DNA from: Adelphocoris suturalis
Lineage: Eukaryota; Arthropoda; Insecta; Hemiptera; Miridae
NCBI GenBank assembly: GCA_030762985.1
Contig: CM061046.1
Span: forward strand, 80,739,778 to 80,803,777
Direction of reading: 5' to 3'
DNA length: 64,000 nucleotides
The notes beneath the pieces are model-generated. The model was not told where the DNA came from, did no database searches, and was given only the letters and a program-made list of their open reading frames with translations. A program made the translations under genes and the position numbers. Shown one piece after another: positions 21,919 to 33,084 of this stretch. Every line of letters starts with the position of its first letter. Positions within the stretch are counted from its first letter, which is position 1.

Positions 21919-24900
21919 AGCCCAAGCTAGCCAAACAAAAATAAAATTAGTTTAGTATATTACTAAAATTACCTTTTTAAAATGATTTTTAAAACATCGA
22001 TCCTAAAACATCGATGTTTTGCACCGAATACATCGATCTTTTGAGATCGATGTTTTCCACACATCGATGTATTGGTTCGATGTTAACATCGATGATCAAC
22101 CTCGATGTTTTGTTCATCGATGCTCATCCCTAGTGCAAGGGAATGGGAGTGAAGGAAGGCGAAGGAAGTAAGTGGTGGAGCGGACGCGCGGTGGGGATAG
22201 CAGCTCGTACGTGAGAGGTGTGGGGTTCGGGGGGGATCTTAGGGGACGGACGCCTTCAAACCAAATAACCCTCCGTAAAAACACATTCTGTGTTAAAACA
22301 GAATTTGAGGATAAGGTACTTGACGGAGAAAGCCAAGAAGTCAGTAGTAAAGGTAAATATACAGTAAAATATCAGTTCAGTTGCGGTGTAGTGATGGTAT
22401 AGTAGTGTAGTAGTGGTGTAGTAGTGATGGTATGGTATGGATTATGTAGGTATGAACCTTTGAATGCTAAAGTGTTAATAATTAAAAAGTACTTCAGGGT
22501 GGCCGAAAACTGTGATGGATCGTGAGGCAAATAGAATATATTATTATTTTCGCTTTATACTAATTTGAACTAGTTTGTATGTTAATATTTTGAGGCTCAA
22601 AATATTCGTACACCAAATTAATCTTTCTAATTCAGTAAACGATAAAAACATGATTGTTTCTCATTCTTAGCTTATTAGGTCATGTTGCGTACTGGAATTT
22701 ATTGTTACAGGCGATTAACAAAAAACATGATTACACCATTGAGGATCTTACTTGGCTCCATAATATGATAAATCAACTCACAAAGGAAAAAAACGAATTG
22801 CTGGTAGTGCCAATAAAGGATTTTGTTGGAAATGTAACTGGCCAAATCTCAAAGTTACAAAGTCTTAGAGTGTGGATCCTAGAGCAGCAAATCGAATACC
22901 TGCGGCTGGAACTCGAAAACTTACATCTTCTAACTCATAAAGGGAAACCGAGTTTTGAATATAGGAACAATGGATTTAAGAAGTTCACAAGAACATTCCT
23001 TGACATTAATAATAATCTTATATCACGGATGCAAGAGGCAGTGGACGACATCACTAACCTCAACTCTCAAAACACAGAATTTTCAAAAAGAAATAAAAAA
23101 CAGAATTTGAGGATAAGGGTCTTGACGGAGAAAGCCAAGAAGTCAGTACTAAAGGTAAATATGCAGTAAAATATCTGTTCAGTTGCGGTGTAGATGTAGT
23201 AGTGATGGGAGAAAAGTTTCTGCCAAGTTGTGTGGACAGTTGTGCAACGTTACTTAAATAATATTGTTGAAAATAATTTTTTATTGCACTTCAACGTAGT
23301 ATTACTAACAGTACCACGGCAAAATTAGTAACTTGCTGAAAAAATAGAAGCTGGCCCGATGAATTCCTGGATAATGTCATCAAATGATAGTGTAATATAC
23401 AACCGAAGGACCAATTTTAGCGAATGCGCTTTATATTATACAGTTACATTATATTATATATTACATATTATGTTATTATATATAATATAATATATAATAA
23501 CATAATATATAATATGCATTATAGTTATGTTTCACACATTATACATAATGGTCAGTTAGTTGTGTCCTTCCGTACTATTATGGATCCGCTTTATTAAATA
23601 TAGCTAACATGCTAAATTTTCCAAGACATTGAAAAAGTGAGTTTTTCTATTCAACTTTCTTTTTTTAAAATTTTATTATTATTTATTTATTTTATTTATT
23701 TATTTTTTAACCGAAAACCTCCATGTTATTCCGATAAAAAACAAAAGACTTTATGAGAATAGTAGTTTTTCATCGGAGTCTACCTACAGGTAGCAGAAGC
23801 TTTGATTTTCTGACATGAAAAATTTTATACTTCCAAAACCCAAATTTCCACTCGCATTTTACGTTTAAAATTAATCTGAACTACGTTCCGTGTATTTCTG
23901 TCCGTTTGTCTTTGCGTCTGTCTTTTGTCCGCAAATCTTTGTTACAAATTTTCAGGGAACGTGTGGGTTTGACTGCAGATAGTCCTCTACCGACCCCATG
24001 GTTCTCATTTAATTAGTTCATTTCGCGCATGCGTAAAAATTACTTCTATCATCATTTTCCAATTTCCTTATTCATCGGTTTTGAAGTTTCACGATGCATC
24101 TTGATTTATTTCCATTATTGATTTTTTTCCCCTAAGATCATATATTTAAACATTTCACTGATCTTTACATTCATGTTACCGATACGAGAAAGCTAAGTGC
24201 CACACCCAACTTGGCAGTCTTTTTTTCTTCAATTGGTTCAGTATTATTTTGTAAAAGTTTGGTATAAATAGATCATTGCAGAAAAACCACCTTGACTCCA
24301 ATAAAATCTAACTCAACAATTATTGTAACACTCGTTTAATGCATGACCGTTTTATGCAGGTTTATCGAAAGAAGTATCATGTATTCCGAAATGAGGTAAG
24401 TAGGTAATTATAGGATTCAATACATATTCATAGCAAGCGTGCACCCAAGCGTGCGTCTCAAGCAATGGCAAGTGTGCACAAACATGGTCATTCCTATACT
24501 CGACTAAATCACCCTTTTTTCAATTCATCGGTTGCGTCATATCCATGAGGCTTCCACAGCCATCACACAGTTTGGATGAATCCACGGGTTAATCAAAGGA
24601 GTAGTCAGATATCAGGAGTCAATTAAAGCTGGTTAGTTTCGTAAATACCTGTGAATCGTCAGTATTGGAGTCCTTTTGTGGACATTATGTCACTTACATG
24701 GTTATTTCTACATTCTTTTACCAAGATATACACATCCGCAATAATTAGGAATGCGATAAATGATATACCGAAGTATTAAACGTTTTTATTTCAAGAATCC
24801 AACAGCATACACTCTTGGATACAACTTGTCAAAATTTCAGAAAAATCGGATCAGCAATTACTTCCAGTACTAGGTTCATTGAAACTCGAAAACTTTGAAT

Positions 24901-27378
24901 GCGTTTATCCATAATTTACCTGATGATTGCATTACGACTATCGAAATGAACATAAACATTTTTAGTTCTTCGTCGAAATTTTCTGATTTTAGTTCTTTCA
25001 ATTCAGAAGAAAATATTGGGTACCCAAGAAAAGTAATAAATATATAAAATGAATTATAAAAAAATTGCTTATGTTGCACGTCTGCCTTAAGAATCATTAC
25101 TTACCTGTTTTATATTTTTTAAGGTGAATTGGTTCGAAGCAATGAAGTTTTGTAGTGAAATACACATGAACATGGCAACTCTCCGCAACAAAGATGAGAA
25201 CGATGCTTTTAAATCACTGATAAGTAAAGAAGGTAAATATTATAATATTCAATTACGATTCTCTTTTACATCAGGAAATACCTAATATAAATCAAGGTGG
25301 ATTCGTTTTGCCGTCCAAACAGGTTTCCAAACAAAGTAAACCATCATAAGTTATACGATAAGTTGGTTAACTGTAAAATTTATGGTAAATCGCTATTCGC
25401 TATTATCAATTCATAACAATAATTTTAGTTCAGCTTCAACCTCTCCGATGGGGGAAATCACAGTCCATATATTTTACCGAATACGTATATAGGCATCAAA
25501 TGTATTCTTGTAGTATAAGTTATAGAGCAAGTGTGGTTTTCAGGAATAAAAAATGATGCTATATGGATCGGAGGTACAAGGCGGGAGCTTGAAGGTAAAG
25601 GTTGGTACTGGATTCCAGATGGCCAAAAAATCGAATACACTGATTGGGATAGTGACAATCAGCCGGACAACTTGGGGTAAGTGATTCCTCCATTTATTTG
25701 GCGTTGTTTAGATCCTTCACGGACGATTATTTATTTGGTATAATGAGTTATCTATATAAGCATGACGTAGGCAATGTAGAACGTCAAAATAGGTCACTTT
25801 GGAAACGGCAAATTGCTGCTTGATGTAATTTACGTTAGCGAATGTGCAGAATGGAGAAATGCTTTGAGGATAATGAAAATGGCAGGAGAAAATCTACAGC
25901 CTATCCCGCATGTTCCCAGAAAATGTCATCAAAATTTAATGAAAACTAGAAATTAACCTTGTTCCTGGGATTATACATAAACATGCGCAGGACCTATAAT
26001 AATCATGCAATCATGTTCAAATTATCATGGAATGATCAAACGGTCGTCGTCCAATCGTGCATAAAATTTGAGCGAGATTAGACGACTAGGGCCTGTAAGT
26101 TATGCCTTAAGTAATTTCCGTTGGCGAATGAGCATAATAAGTTATTGGTTTGAGAAGAATGAAAATGAAACGTGATCATTTGAAGTCTAACCCGCACATT
26201 CCCTGAAAATTTCATCATATAATCAGATGAGAAATGTTGAATGTCAGAAATGAGCTCTAGTATCGACTCCTGCAGATTGAGGGACCTGTTTTGTGTACAC
26301 CTTTTACAAGATAACTCTCCTTAGGATGGAGACTAAAACCCCCCACTTTTGCGAAAAAAATAAATTTCAAATGGAAGGATGATTTCGTTTGCCAGCAATT
26401 TTTAAGCACATCAAATTGGTCAAACTCCAAATGATGTGCTCAAAAATCTCTAAAAATTGCCAAATGAAAACGACAAAACATATTTAAAAAAAAAAAAAAA
26501 AAAAAAAAATTACCAGAACTTCACTCAAAACAAAATTGTAAACGACATTATTGCAAGGACATTAAAAAATTTTGCACAAAGTTATGCTTAAAAAAGTACT
26601 TGAATTTTATTAATATTTGCTAAAAAATCTTTAACACTGAGAAAAATCTAAACATCCAAAATCATTTTTGAATCGCCGAATTTTATTTAGTTTGAATTTT
26701 TTGTCATAAATATGGTTTTTAACAATTTCTATGTGCTCAAATTATTCATGTTTCGATACACTATAATATATTATAATACGATAGCTAATTTAGGAACCGG
26801 TCATTCGATCATGCTGCATGACTGATACTTTTGAACAACAACACGATCCGATATATAATTTTGGAATTTTGGATAGGATGAACATGCGTAGTGTTATAGA
26901 TGCATAGAAAATCCCTGAAAATTATCACACAAAGGTTCATTATGTCTGTATTAGGTAGCCCTTCTGTGCAAATCACTGCTCTGTTTTGTTTGTAGATGAT
27001 ACTAAACGAAGTTCGAGGCACATTATCTAAATAAAACCTAATTAATATGTTCTAATAATAATTAAAAACTAACACTAGAATCCACTCGTTCAGTCATGCA
27101 GCATAACTGTTAAATAATGATACATCTTTAAAACGAGAAAGTATTTAGGTGTGTTTCTCTGAATGATTCATTTTAGGTTATGACAATGAACAAATTAAAA
27201 AATTGAATAAAAAAATAAACTAATAATACTTATACAAATTCGGAAACGTTGTTGCAGAAATGAGCAATGTGTCTCTTTCCGCCGACGCAAGGACCGTTGG
27301 GCATGGAACGACTTGAACTGCGGTGAAAACAAAAAATATTTTGCCTGCGAATCGTTCACAGAGATAAATGATTGGTGA
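18377..27378 (+). CDS. Secreted coiled-coil C-type lectin, gene 1 (six exons)
   Basis: Six exons join in frame: 18377-18460, 22711-23154, 24360-24395, 25124-25232, 25544-25676 and 27258-27378, all with GT-AG introns. The predicted product has 308 residues. Residues 1-24 are a signal peptide (hydrophobic WILLAALSL core); 29-176 form a long helical region with heptad-like LQSLRVWILEQQIEYLRLEL and one N-V-T glycosylation site; the rest is a C-type lectin-like domain starting at YHVFRNEVNWFEAMKFC. The domain shows four cysteines, IWIGG, the QPD calcium/sugar motif (QPDN), and WND (AWNDLNC). QPD usually favours galactose-type ligands. The coiled coil suggests oligomers, as in collectins. Role is inferred: humoral or salivary recognition. 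Exon 2A upstream is broken, so exon 2B is used in this model. Confidence 0.8.
19369..20722 (+). mobile_element. Non-autonomous Helitron with precise ends, inserted in exon 2A
   Basis: The element starts with TC (TCTATATCTATCTATACTAT) after host A and ends CTAG before host T, as expected for Helitrons inserting between A and T with no target duplication. Comparison with intact exons 2B and 2C gives the empty site exactly. It is 1354 bp with no Rep/helicase. About thirteen variants of GCGAGCGAAGCGAGCAAC recur in its 3' half (20020-20715), several in tandem units of about 40 bp. A related piece lies at 21030-21412. Confidence 0.85.
20820..21412 (+). mobile_element. Second Helitron-like segment in exon 2A
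   Basis: Ends with GTAGCGAGCTGGAGTGGCTAG followed by T, the same 3' terminus as the first Helitron, and contains TTGATCCCGACGAATCTGAA and TACCTTGCGAGCGAAGCGAG blocks shared with it. The 5' part (GGGGGTGTCTTGCC..., with an internal GGGTGTCT/AGACACCC inversion) differs, so it is either a rearranged relative or a truncated copy behind another insertion. Left limit uncertain. Confidence 0.6.
21960..22298. mobile_element. hAT end plus shared outer block, inverted copy
   Basis: The reverse-complement counterpart of 2760-3060: CATCGATG-rich hAT end finishing in GATGCTCATCCCTA near 22133, then the shared flank with GGTGGAGCGGACGCGCGG and CCAAATAACCCTCCGTAAAA, meeting exon 2A's last piece at about 22297. 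Poly-A at 21886-21916. It contributes to the disruption of exon 2A. Confidence 0.7.
22711..23154 (+). CDS. Lectin gene 1 exon 2B: intact coiled coil
   Basis: A 444-nt exon between TTGTTACAG and AAG|GTAAAT, 148 codons, phase 0 at both ends. It encodes an alpha-helical segment rich in Leu/Ile at heptad spacing, then a second helical part (LISRMQEAVDDITNLNS). No cysteine in this copy. Its flanks (22430-23900) are nearly the same as 38960-40480 around exon 2C of gene 2. An earlier acceptor (ATTCTTAG at 22670) is possible, but would disturb the phase found in the other exons. Confidence 0.8.
23465..23508. repeat. AT-rich palindrome in intron 2
   Basis: ATATTATGTTATTATATA (23465-23482) is exactly inverted at 23491-23508. 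A shorter version is kept in the copy downstream of exon 2C (near 40040-40080). It could form a hairpin or cruciform; its function is unknown. Confidence 0.8.
24360..24395 (+). CDS. Lectin gene 1 exon 3: 36-nt micro-exon
   Basis: Twelve codons (VYRKKYHVFRNE) between TTTTATGCAG and GTAAGT, phase 0 on both sides. It encodes the first strand of the lectin fold. The same micro-exon occurs in gene 2 at 46074-46109. Confidence 0.8.
25124..25676 (+). CDS. Lectin gene 1 exons 4 and 5: core of the C-type lectin domain
   Basis: Exon 4 (25124-25232) carries WFEAMKFC and the helix MNMATLRNKDENDAF. Exon 5 (25544-25676) carries IWIGG, GWYWIPDGQ and TDWDSDNQPDN, including the QPD ligand motif. Junction phases are 1 and 2. 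The intron between them (25233-25543) is alignable with gene 2 intron 4. Confidence 0.85.
27258..27378 (+). CDS. Lectin gene 1 exon 6: C-terminal lectin domain with WND
   Basis: After GTTGTTGCAG the exon reads NEQCVSF...WAWNDLNC...FACESF and stops with TGA at 27376-27378. It provides three of the four conserved cysteines and the WND calcium-binding motif. The protein ends a few residues after the last cysteine, so there is no membrane anchor. Confidence 0.85.
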
Positions 27379-28140
27379 AAGCTGTGGCCTACATAATTTT
27401 TTAACGACGTAACACTGTCATTGTATCACTGTATGGTTTGACTTTCATAAAACATTGTGACGTAGGATTTATACATGGAATACACTAATTCAGAAATACA
27501 CGTAGCATTCCACAATCCGACACTCCACCGTTCTATGTAATTGTCATAATAACTCGGTACATGAAGGATTGAAGTGTAGGTTTCAATATGAATCTCCAAT
27601 TAGAAAGCTGAGGCAAATTTCGTACATCTTTATCAAATGTTCAAGGCAACCGAAGCTATTACAATGGTTCCAAATTTAAAAAAAAATCAAATTCTGTAGA
27701 ATTTGCTTCAATGGAATCCATTTTGAATCGATCCCTGGATTTCGCACCTTCATATAGGTATACTCTGCGCGTCGTGACTAGCAATGGACCTTGATCTGTC
27801 CCCCTGGACGCTCCAATTTCACATTCGTTGTCATCTTAGTAGTCCTTGAAAGGAAATTGCAGGAGTGGGAAGTTAGTAACATCAGATGTTGTGTGACGTG
27901 AAATAAATTTATACTTTCTCACAATTGGTGAACGATTTTTGAGGGGTCGAAAATCAGCAATTTACCGAAGTTATCTAGTATCGATTGGTTGTAAATAAAA
28001 AATATTAGAAAATAACTCGTGTAACCTCGATTTCATAACCGATTTGTGTAACACCATTTTGTGGTAGTCAGTCAAGAGGATGACGTAGTCATAGACTAGC
28101 CTAATTGTCCATTGAACTGAGAGAAAAGATTCGTCCTTTC

Positions 28141-28179
<39 letters not shown>

Positions 28180-28820
28180 AGTGCTACAAAAGGAATGCTG
28201 GAAAGCCCTTTGTCAGTACAATAAATAGTTCAATTTTCAGAAATATGTGCTCTAAAAAATCTCTACATATGCACACAAAAAAATCTTCTTTGAAAGAATT
28301 CTTCGTAAAATCGCTTAAACACAAGATGTACCATGTTGATACAACTTTAATGAATTCCTGTTGCGGATAAGGTTGGACAAATTTGAATGTTAATGTAGAA
28401 TTTTAAAAAATTTTAAAATCTCCCTTTGGTTGTATTATACGAGATTAAACGATGACACCAACACATTCTGGTAGCTGTTCGAGAAACCAAACATGGGGAG
28501 AGGATACATTTTTCTGGGTGTTATAACCTGTTTGGTTCCCCACATCTCAAGGGGGAGAGTAGACAACTGTCCCTGGTTATTCCCTACCTCCCTTTCTATG
28601 GTATATATACCTCTCTTTTTGCCGCAGGAGGGGTTAAAGATTCGATCCGAAAGATTTGCTCCTAACTGCCTCCCTTCAAATCCTTCTGGATAAAATCAAT
28701 ATTTTCAGAAAAGAATAGTAACGATCCGAACCGGCCGCAAAATAACGATCCGGAGTGGATTCGACCAGGGTCAGAGCGTTTTTTTTTCCATTCCAAGAGG
28801 ATCCGATCCGCCCCTATTTT
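27379..28820. other. Gene 1 3' flank, no further gene
   Basis: AT-rich DNA with poly-A at 28145-28176. Candidate polyadenylation signals (AATAAA at 27902 and 27994) are present, but the true 3' end cannot be fixed. A 66-codon frame at 28493-28693 has no recognisable motif. Confidence 0.5.
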
Positions 28821-28823
28821 CAC

Positions 28824-30135
28824 TTACCCGTTTTCTATTATATGGCCTAAGTATTTTATTGTTTTTACAGCGAATTGGAATTTTTTAGGATTCACCGTTA
28901 GGTTTGCTTTTCGTAATCTTGTTAGCACTTCCCTTACGTGGGTCTTATGTTGTTGTAACGTTGGTGAGTAGATTAAGAAACCGTCTAGGAACTGTAAGTG
29001 TTTCCCATGTAGGTCCCCGAAAATTCGTTCCTGTAAGGCTGACAAAATCTGCCCTCCTGTGCTTACACCGAAAGGAGTTCTAGTCCATGTATGTTCCATT
29101 TGGACATTTAAATGCCACTAACTTTTGGCTTGATTTTGTTAGTGGTATTTGGTGATAGGCACTGTTTAAATCGATGAGTGTGAAATATTTTGCACCGTGT
29201 GAGTGAATAAGCAGTGCTGCTATAGAGGGAGAGGATGGTCGATCATTTCAATCTCCTGGTTCAATTTTCTGTAGTCCACCACGAGTCTGTATGTCTGTTC
29301 GTCGGTTGTGCGATTCTTCCGTTTCGGCGCAAGGACGCATGCTGGACGCTAACACCGGTTTTATCACTCTATTGTCAAGTAATTTTTTTTATTTCTTCTC
29401 TCATTACTTTATGGCGCACTGGGGAAGTATGATAAGTTGGGGCTGCAAGAGGTATTATTGCCCCGTTCTAGCTTAATTTCGTGTGTCACATATTGGTGCA
29501 CACGGATTATTCAGTCAAAAACTGAGGGTATTCCTGCATTAGCTCGGTTTGGATGTTCCCATTGGGTTGTGAGAGCGTTATGTGTGGAGTAATGGGAAAG
29601 GTGCCGGATTTTGACACCAATCGTATGAGCGTGTTCATATAGAATTTGAAGTATAAATAGAGTGCTTCGATATCGTAAACGACCTGTGCCCTGATGAGGA
29701 AGTTTAGTCCTAATATGACATCATGAGCTAGGTTTGTTATTACGTAGACATAATGTGTCCATGAATGTTCATTTATTTTTATCTTTAATTTTACCATGAA
29801 ATGTGTGGTTACCGCTGTTTGGTTTCCCGTGATTAAAATAGGGTTGGTTCGCATTTAATTAGTAGTATGTGTTTTGGATTTAAGTATTGATTGTAAAATT
29901 CGTGGCTGATGGCTGTTACTAGTTGTTTTTTTATCTCGTTTATTCTACTCTGAATTTCCGTTTTTCTTGTTTCCTTTTTGCATTGTTTACATGTGAATAA
30001 GGTTTTCTGTACCGTATTTAGTTGGTAGCAGTCTTCATATCGAAATTGCGCGCAATGTTCGTCTATATGTTTCTTACATTTTATACAGAATATTGGTATG
30101 TCTTGTCGATCTGGGGGAAGTACAGGCTTCAATCT
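28824..30135 (-). pseudogene. Ty3/gypsy (errantivirus-like) gag end, protease and RT relic
   Basis: In minus-strand order: a gag-end piece (29833-30132) with CIKC/CKQC cysteines; a retropepsin-like part (29507-29854) with the C-terminal signature DVILGLNFL; RT fragments around 29230-29290 (LVVDYRKLN, IDHPLPL); and an RT piece 28824-29099 with PFGVSTGGQ, QFLDGF and YLGHII. The active-site YxDD is FLDG, so the second aspartate is lost, and frames are broken between pieces. RNase H and integrase are missing. It is a dead element between lectin genes 1 and 2. Confidence 0.8.
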
Positions 30136-30139
30136 TTCT

Positions 30140-31200
30140 TTCGGTCATAATATTATACTAGGAAGTTGTATCAGTTATCTGATAACCAGGATAACAACGA
30201 AAGGTGATGTAAGCGGATTATTTGAAGAGTTTGCTAGCTGCTTTATCGACGAGGTTTTTACTGTCGTCATTGGTTCTTGTTGTTTATGACGAAGGTTCAC
30301 GGACTTTTCTGTCTTTGTTCTGTGAGCTGTTTGTTGGATATTGTAAAGGAACCTTACAGAGTCATGCACATGCAGATTCATGTATATTCAGGTGTAGGAT
30401 TTGTAGGTTCTTTGGTCTATTTAGGGCAGTGGAAGCTCTTTTCGGTGTTTCCGTTTTATTCCAGTTGAATTAAGTTTTGGTGGGCTGTTTTTTTTTCTGT
30501 ATCTGGGCCTATTTGATGAATTTGGAGCTCGTGCTATCCATGTGACAGGAGCTGAGGGCCTGATGCGACTATTTCTTCTTCAGATAGATCTATTTCTTCT
30601 TCTGATAGATCTATCTAGGTAAAGGTGTATAAATACCAGGAATAAGGTGACAAAATGAGTACACAGATTAAATGTGGTTACTTTGAGATTTTATTCAAAG
30701 ATGTAAGTATTTCCGAAAGGATACTACGGGATTCATTTCCTAACTAACCTGAGAGGAATTTCCTAATAGCTGGTTTTACTAATTGAAGAAAAAAAAAAAA
30801 AAAAACACCGCAGTGGTTTTTTTTATTGGGTAGCTAGATCAATCAGGTGGGATTGCAAGAGAGGATAATCAATAGGTATGTATGGTATACTATATCAAAA
30901 TCGTCATGCAAATGGAGATAGATTGTTGATAACTTGATTAGCGGTTAACAGTTGATTCGAGTGCCAGCAAGTAAGTAACCGTGAGGGAGGAATCTCTCGA
31001 GGAGGCTCCGTTACCCCTTCCTTCCCTGCTGCCGCCCTTCCCCTTCTGCACCCTCCGACTCTGAATTTGATATCCGTAACTGATGGCCGATAGATGGCAC
31101 AAGCCATCTCATCCGTCGTCACAGGCTGGAGCGCCCTGCTATTTTTCCATCCCTAGAGGATCCTATCCAGGCCGGATCAATAGGTATCGATCCCTAATTT
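30140..31200. other. No host gene recognised
   Basis: 30140-30640 may hold further degraded gag of the adjacent gypsy relic on the minus strand, without clear motifs. 30570-30620 has a GATAGATCTAT repeat, with poly-A at 30788-30804. The remainder to 31200 shows nothing supportable. Confidence 0.45.
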
Positions 31201-31207
31201 TTTCCCT

Positions 31208-31500
31208 CCGGCCCTTTTGGTTTATTATTTTCAATAATAAGCCTATGTGATCGTGTAGCAAAAAAATTTTATAACCCCCCTCAAACTTTGTCACTTTACG
31301 TTTCAAGGTGCGTAGAATCCAAATTTGAAATGGATGTCCGTCGTTTGCAATTCGCCGTCCGGGCCATAAAAGGCCTAAGAATTGACTTAAAAACCCCATT
31401 CTTTCGCACATAGACTCCATTTAGGGTCTAGTTGGTCCTTACGTTTAACCATCCCGATCGCTTTACTCGCATAGATGCTATGGTCCAAAAACGGGCGAAA
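31208..31500. repeat. GTCCG-core dispersed repeat, copy 2
   Basis: Same order of blocks as 10597-10900 (GGTTTATTATTTTCAATAAT, AAGCCTATGTGATCG, TTACGTTTCAAGGTGCGTAG, CCGGGCCATAAAAGGCCTAA). The third copy follows about 490 bp later, and the purine minisatellite lies between them. Confidence 0.75.
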
Positions 31501-31559
31501 AAGTGTCTTTTTCGAGGCTTGAGTGTTAGACTGACGAACGCGCGCACGCCTTGTGGGTG

Positions 31560-31855
31560 GGAGTGGATGGGCAGGAGAGAGAGTGAGAGGGAGGGCAAGG
31601 CGGAGGGAGTGAGAGGGAAGGGAGGGCGAGGGAGTGTGGGGGAGGCGGAGGGAGTGAGAGGGAAGGGAGGGGAGGGGAGAGGGAGTGAGAGGGAAGGGAG
31701 GGGAGGGGAGAGGGAGTGAGAGGGAAGGGAGGGGAGGGGAGAGGAAGTGAGAGGGAAGGGAGGGGAGGGGAGAGGGAGTGAGAGGGAAGGGAGGGCGAGG
31801 GAGTGTGGAGGAGGCGGAGGGAGTGAGAGGGAAGGGAGGGGAGGGATGGCCAGAG
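31560..31855. repeat. Purine-only minisatellite (GAGAGGGAAGGGAGGGGAGG units)
   Basis: About 300 bp almost free of C and T on the + strand, built from 30-45 bp variants of GAGTGAGAGGGAAGGGAGGGGAGGGGA. The 117-codon Ser/Pro/Leu frame on the other strand is a product of the repeat. Purine tracts of this kind can form triplex or G-quadruplex DNA. Confidence 0.85.
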
Positions 31856-31987
31856 AGAGTGTGATGAAATTAATTCCAATTAGAAGAGATTGTTTATGAG
31901 TAAAAAAATACTCATAATTCTATTCTACGCTTTATGATATAAAGCTTCGCTTCCTTCGGGTGTCCCTAGAGGGCCCCATTTACTTTT

Positions 31988-32290
31988 GGTTTATTATTTC
32001 CAATAATAAGCCTATGTGATCGTGTAGCAAAAAATTTTTATAACCCCCCCTCAAACTTTGTCACTTTACGTTTCAAGGTACGTAGAATCCAAATTTGAAA
32101 TGTCCGTCCGCCGTCCGCCGTTCGCCGTCCGCCGTCCGGGCCATAAAAGGCCTAAGAATTGACTTAAAAAACCGATTCTTTCGCACATAGACTCCATTTG
32201 GGGTCTAGTTGGTCCTAACGTTTAACCATCCCGATCGCTTTACTCGCATAGATGCTATGGGCCAAAAACGGGCAAAAAAGAGTCTTTTTT
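31988..32290. repeat. GTCCG-core dispersed repeat, copy 3
   Basis: Nearly the same as copy 2, with a longer GTCCGCCGTTCGCCGTCCGCC core. A pure G-run of about 20 bases follows at 32351-32370. The stretch 32370-33085 holds no gene; poly-T at 32750-32770. Confidence 0.75.
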
Positions 32291-33084
32291 CGACGCGCGC
32301 ACGCCTGGCACGCTTGGCAGGGGGTCACGGTGGGTGGAGAGGGATGAGCGGGGGGGGGGGGGGGGGGGGGAGTGAGAGGAGGCGCCGGCACCGCGGCTTG
32401 TGGTGGTTACGGCGACGGCGTTCGTTCGAGGCATGAATATGTATTTTTCAAGGTCATATTTGTGTGTTAATACCAACGCTTTTCCTACGCATATTTAATA
32501 ACATATCCTCTCGACTTTTCGTACGTACTTAGATAATGATATTATTAAGGCAATAACTATTTGAATAGATTGGAGCTCAAATCGAGAAATAGAAACATGC
32601 GTATATAATTATAGAAGTATAGGTTGTGGCAACTCGAAGTAGGACACGCCGAGGAGTCTGGACGGGCCTTATGACGTACGCTAGCTAACTAAAACTACGA
32701 TCATACTCAATTGAAAAAATAATAAACCTTTGTGAAATAATTTGCAGCTTTTTTTTTTTTTTTTTTTTTTCCCTCAACTTTACTATAAAGCGTAAAATTA
32801 TGGGGTCCTGGAGCTGTAATGCAGTGAACGAGTGAACCAAATATTGGAAGCACGAAGCCCCGAGTTTCGATACCTAGTAAATATACTATAAGTGAGACTA
32901 AATAATTACTGTCAATTTTCTACGTAGAAGGTCTGTGTGATACAGAAATAATAAACCTTTGTGTAATAATTTGCGGCGTTTTTTGCTTTGAAACGGCCAA
33001 GATCATGTGGGAATAAACTCTGAGGCTCCAAACTTTTTTGGAGGATTTTTGGAGAAAATAAAATCAGATCAGTTTCACACCAGA

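Larger units (their letters stand above)
19074..22352 (+). pseudogene. Broken coiled-coil exon 2A of lectin gene 1
   Basis: The first copy of the coiled-coil exon is present in three pieces: 19074-19368, 20723-about 20817, and about 22297-22352 (ending at the donor AAAG|GTAAAT). The first piece already has an in-frame TAG (19344-19346) where the intact copies have AAG-TTC context. A Helitron separates pieces one and two. A second Helitron end and a hAT-bearing block separate pieces two and three. Its 5' flank and acceptor (TTGTTACAG) match those of exons 2B and 2C. It cannot supply the protein segment; it is an exon relic inside intron 1. Confidence 0.9.

Noticed and set aside
21975..22133. 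CATCGATG repeats as transcription-factor operator array
   Set aside because: Same array lies at a hAT end at 2922-3060 beside a hAT transposase fragment, so subterminal transposon repeats explain it.
31432..31879. Long open frames on both strands (Gly/Glu/Arg and Ser/Pro/Leu)
   Set aside because: Products of the purine minisatellite; periodic translation with no start or splice context.
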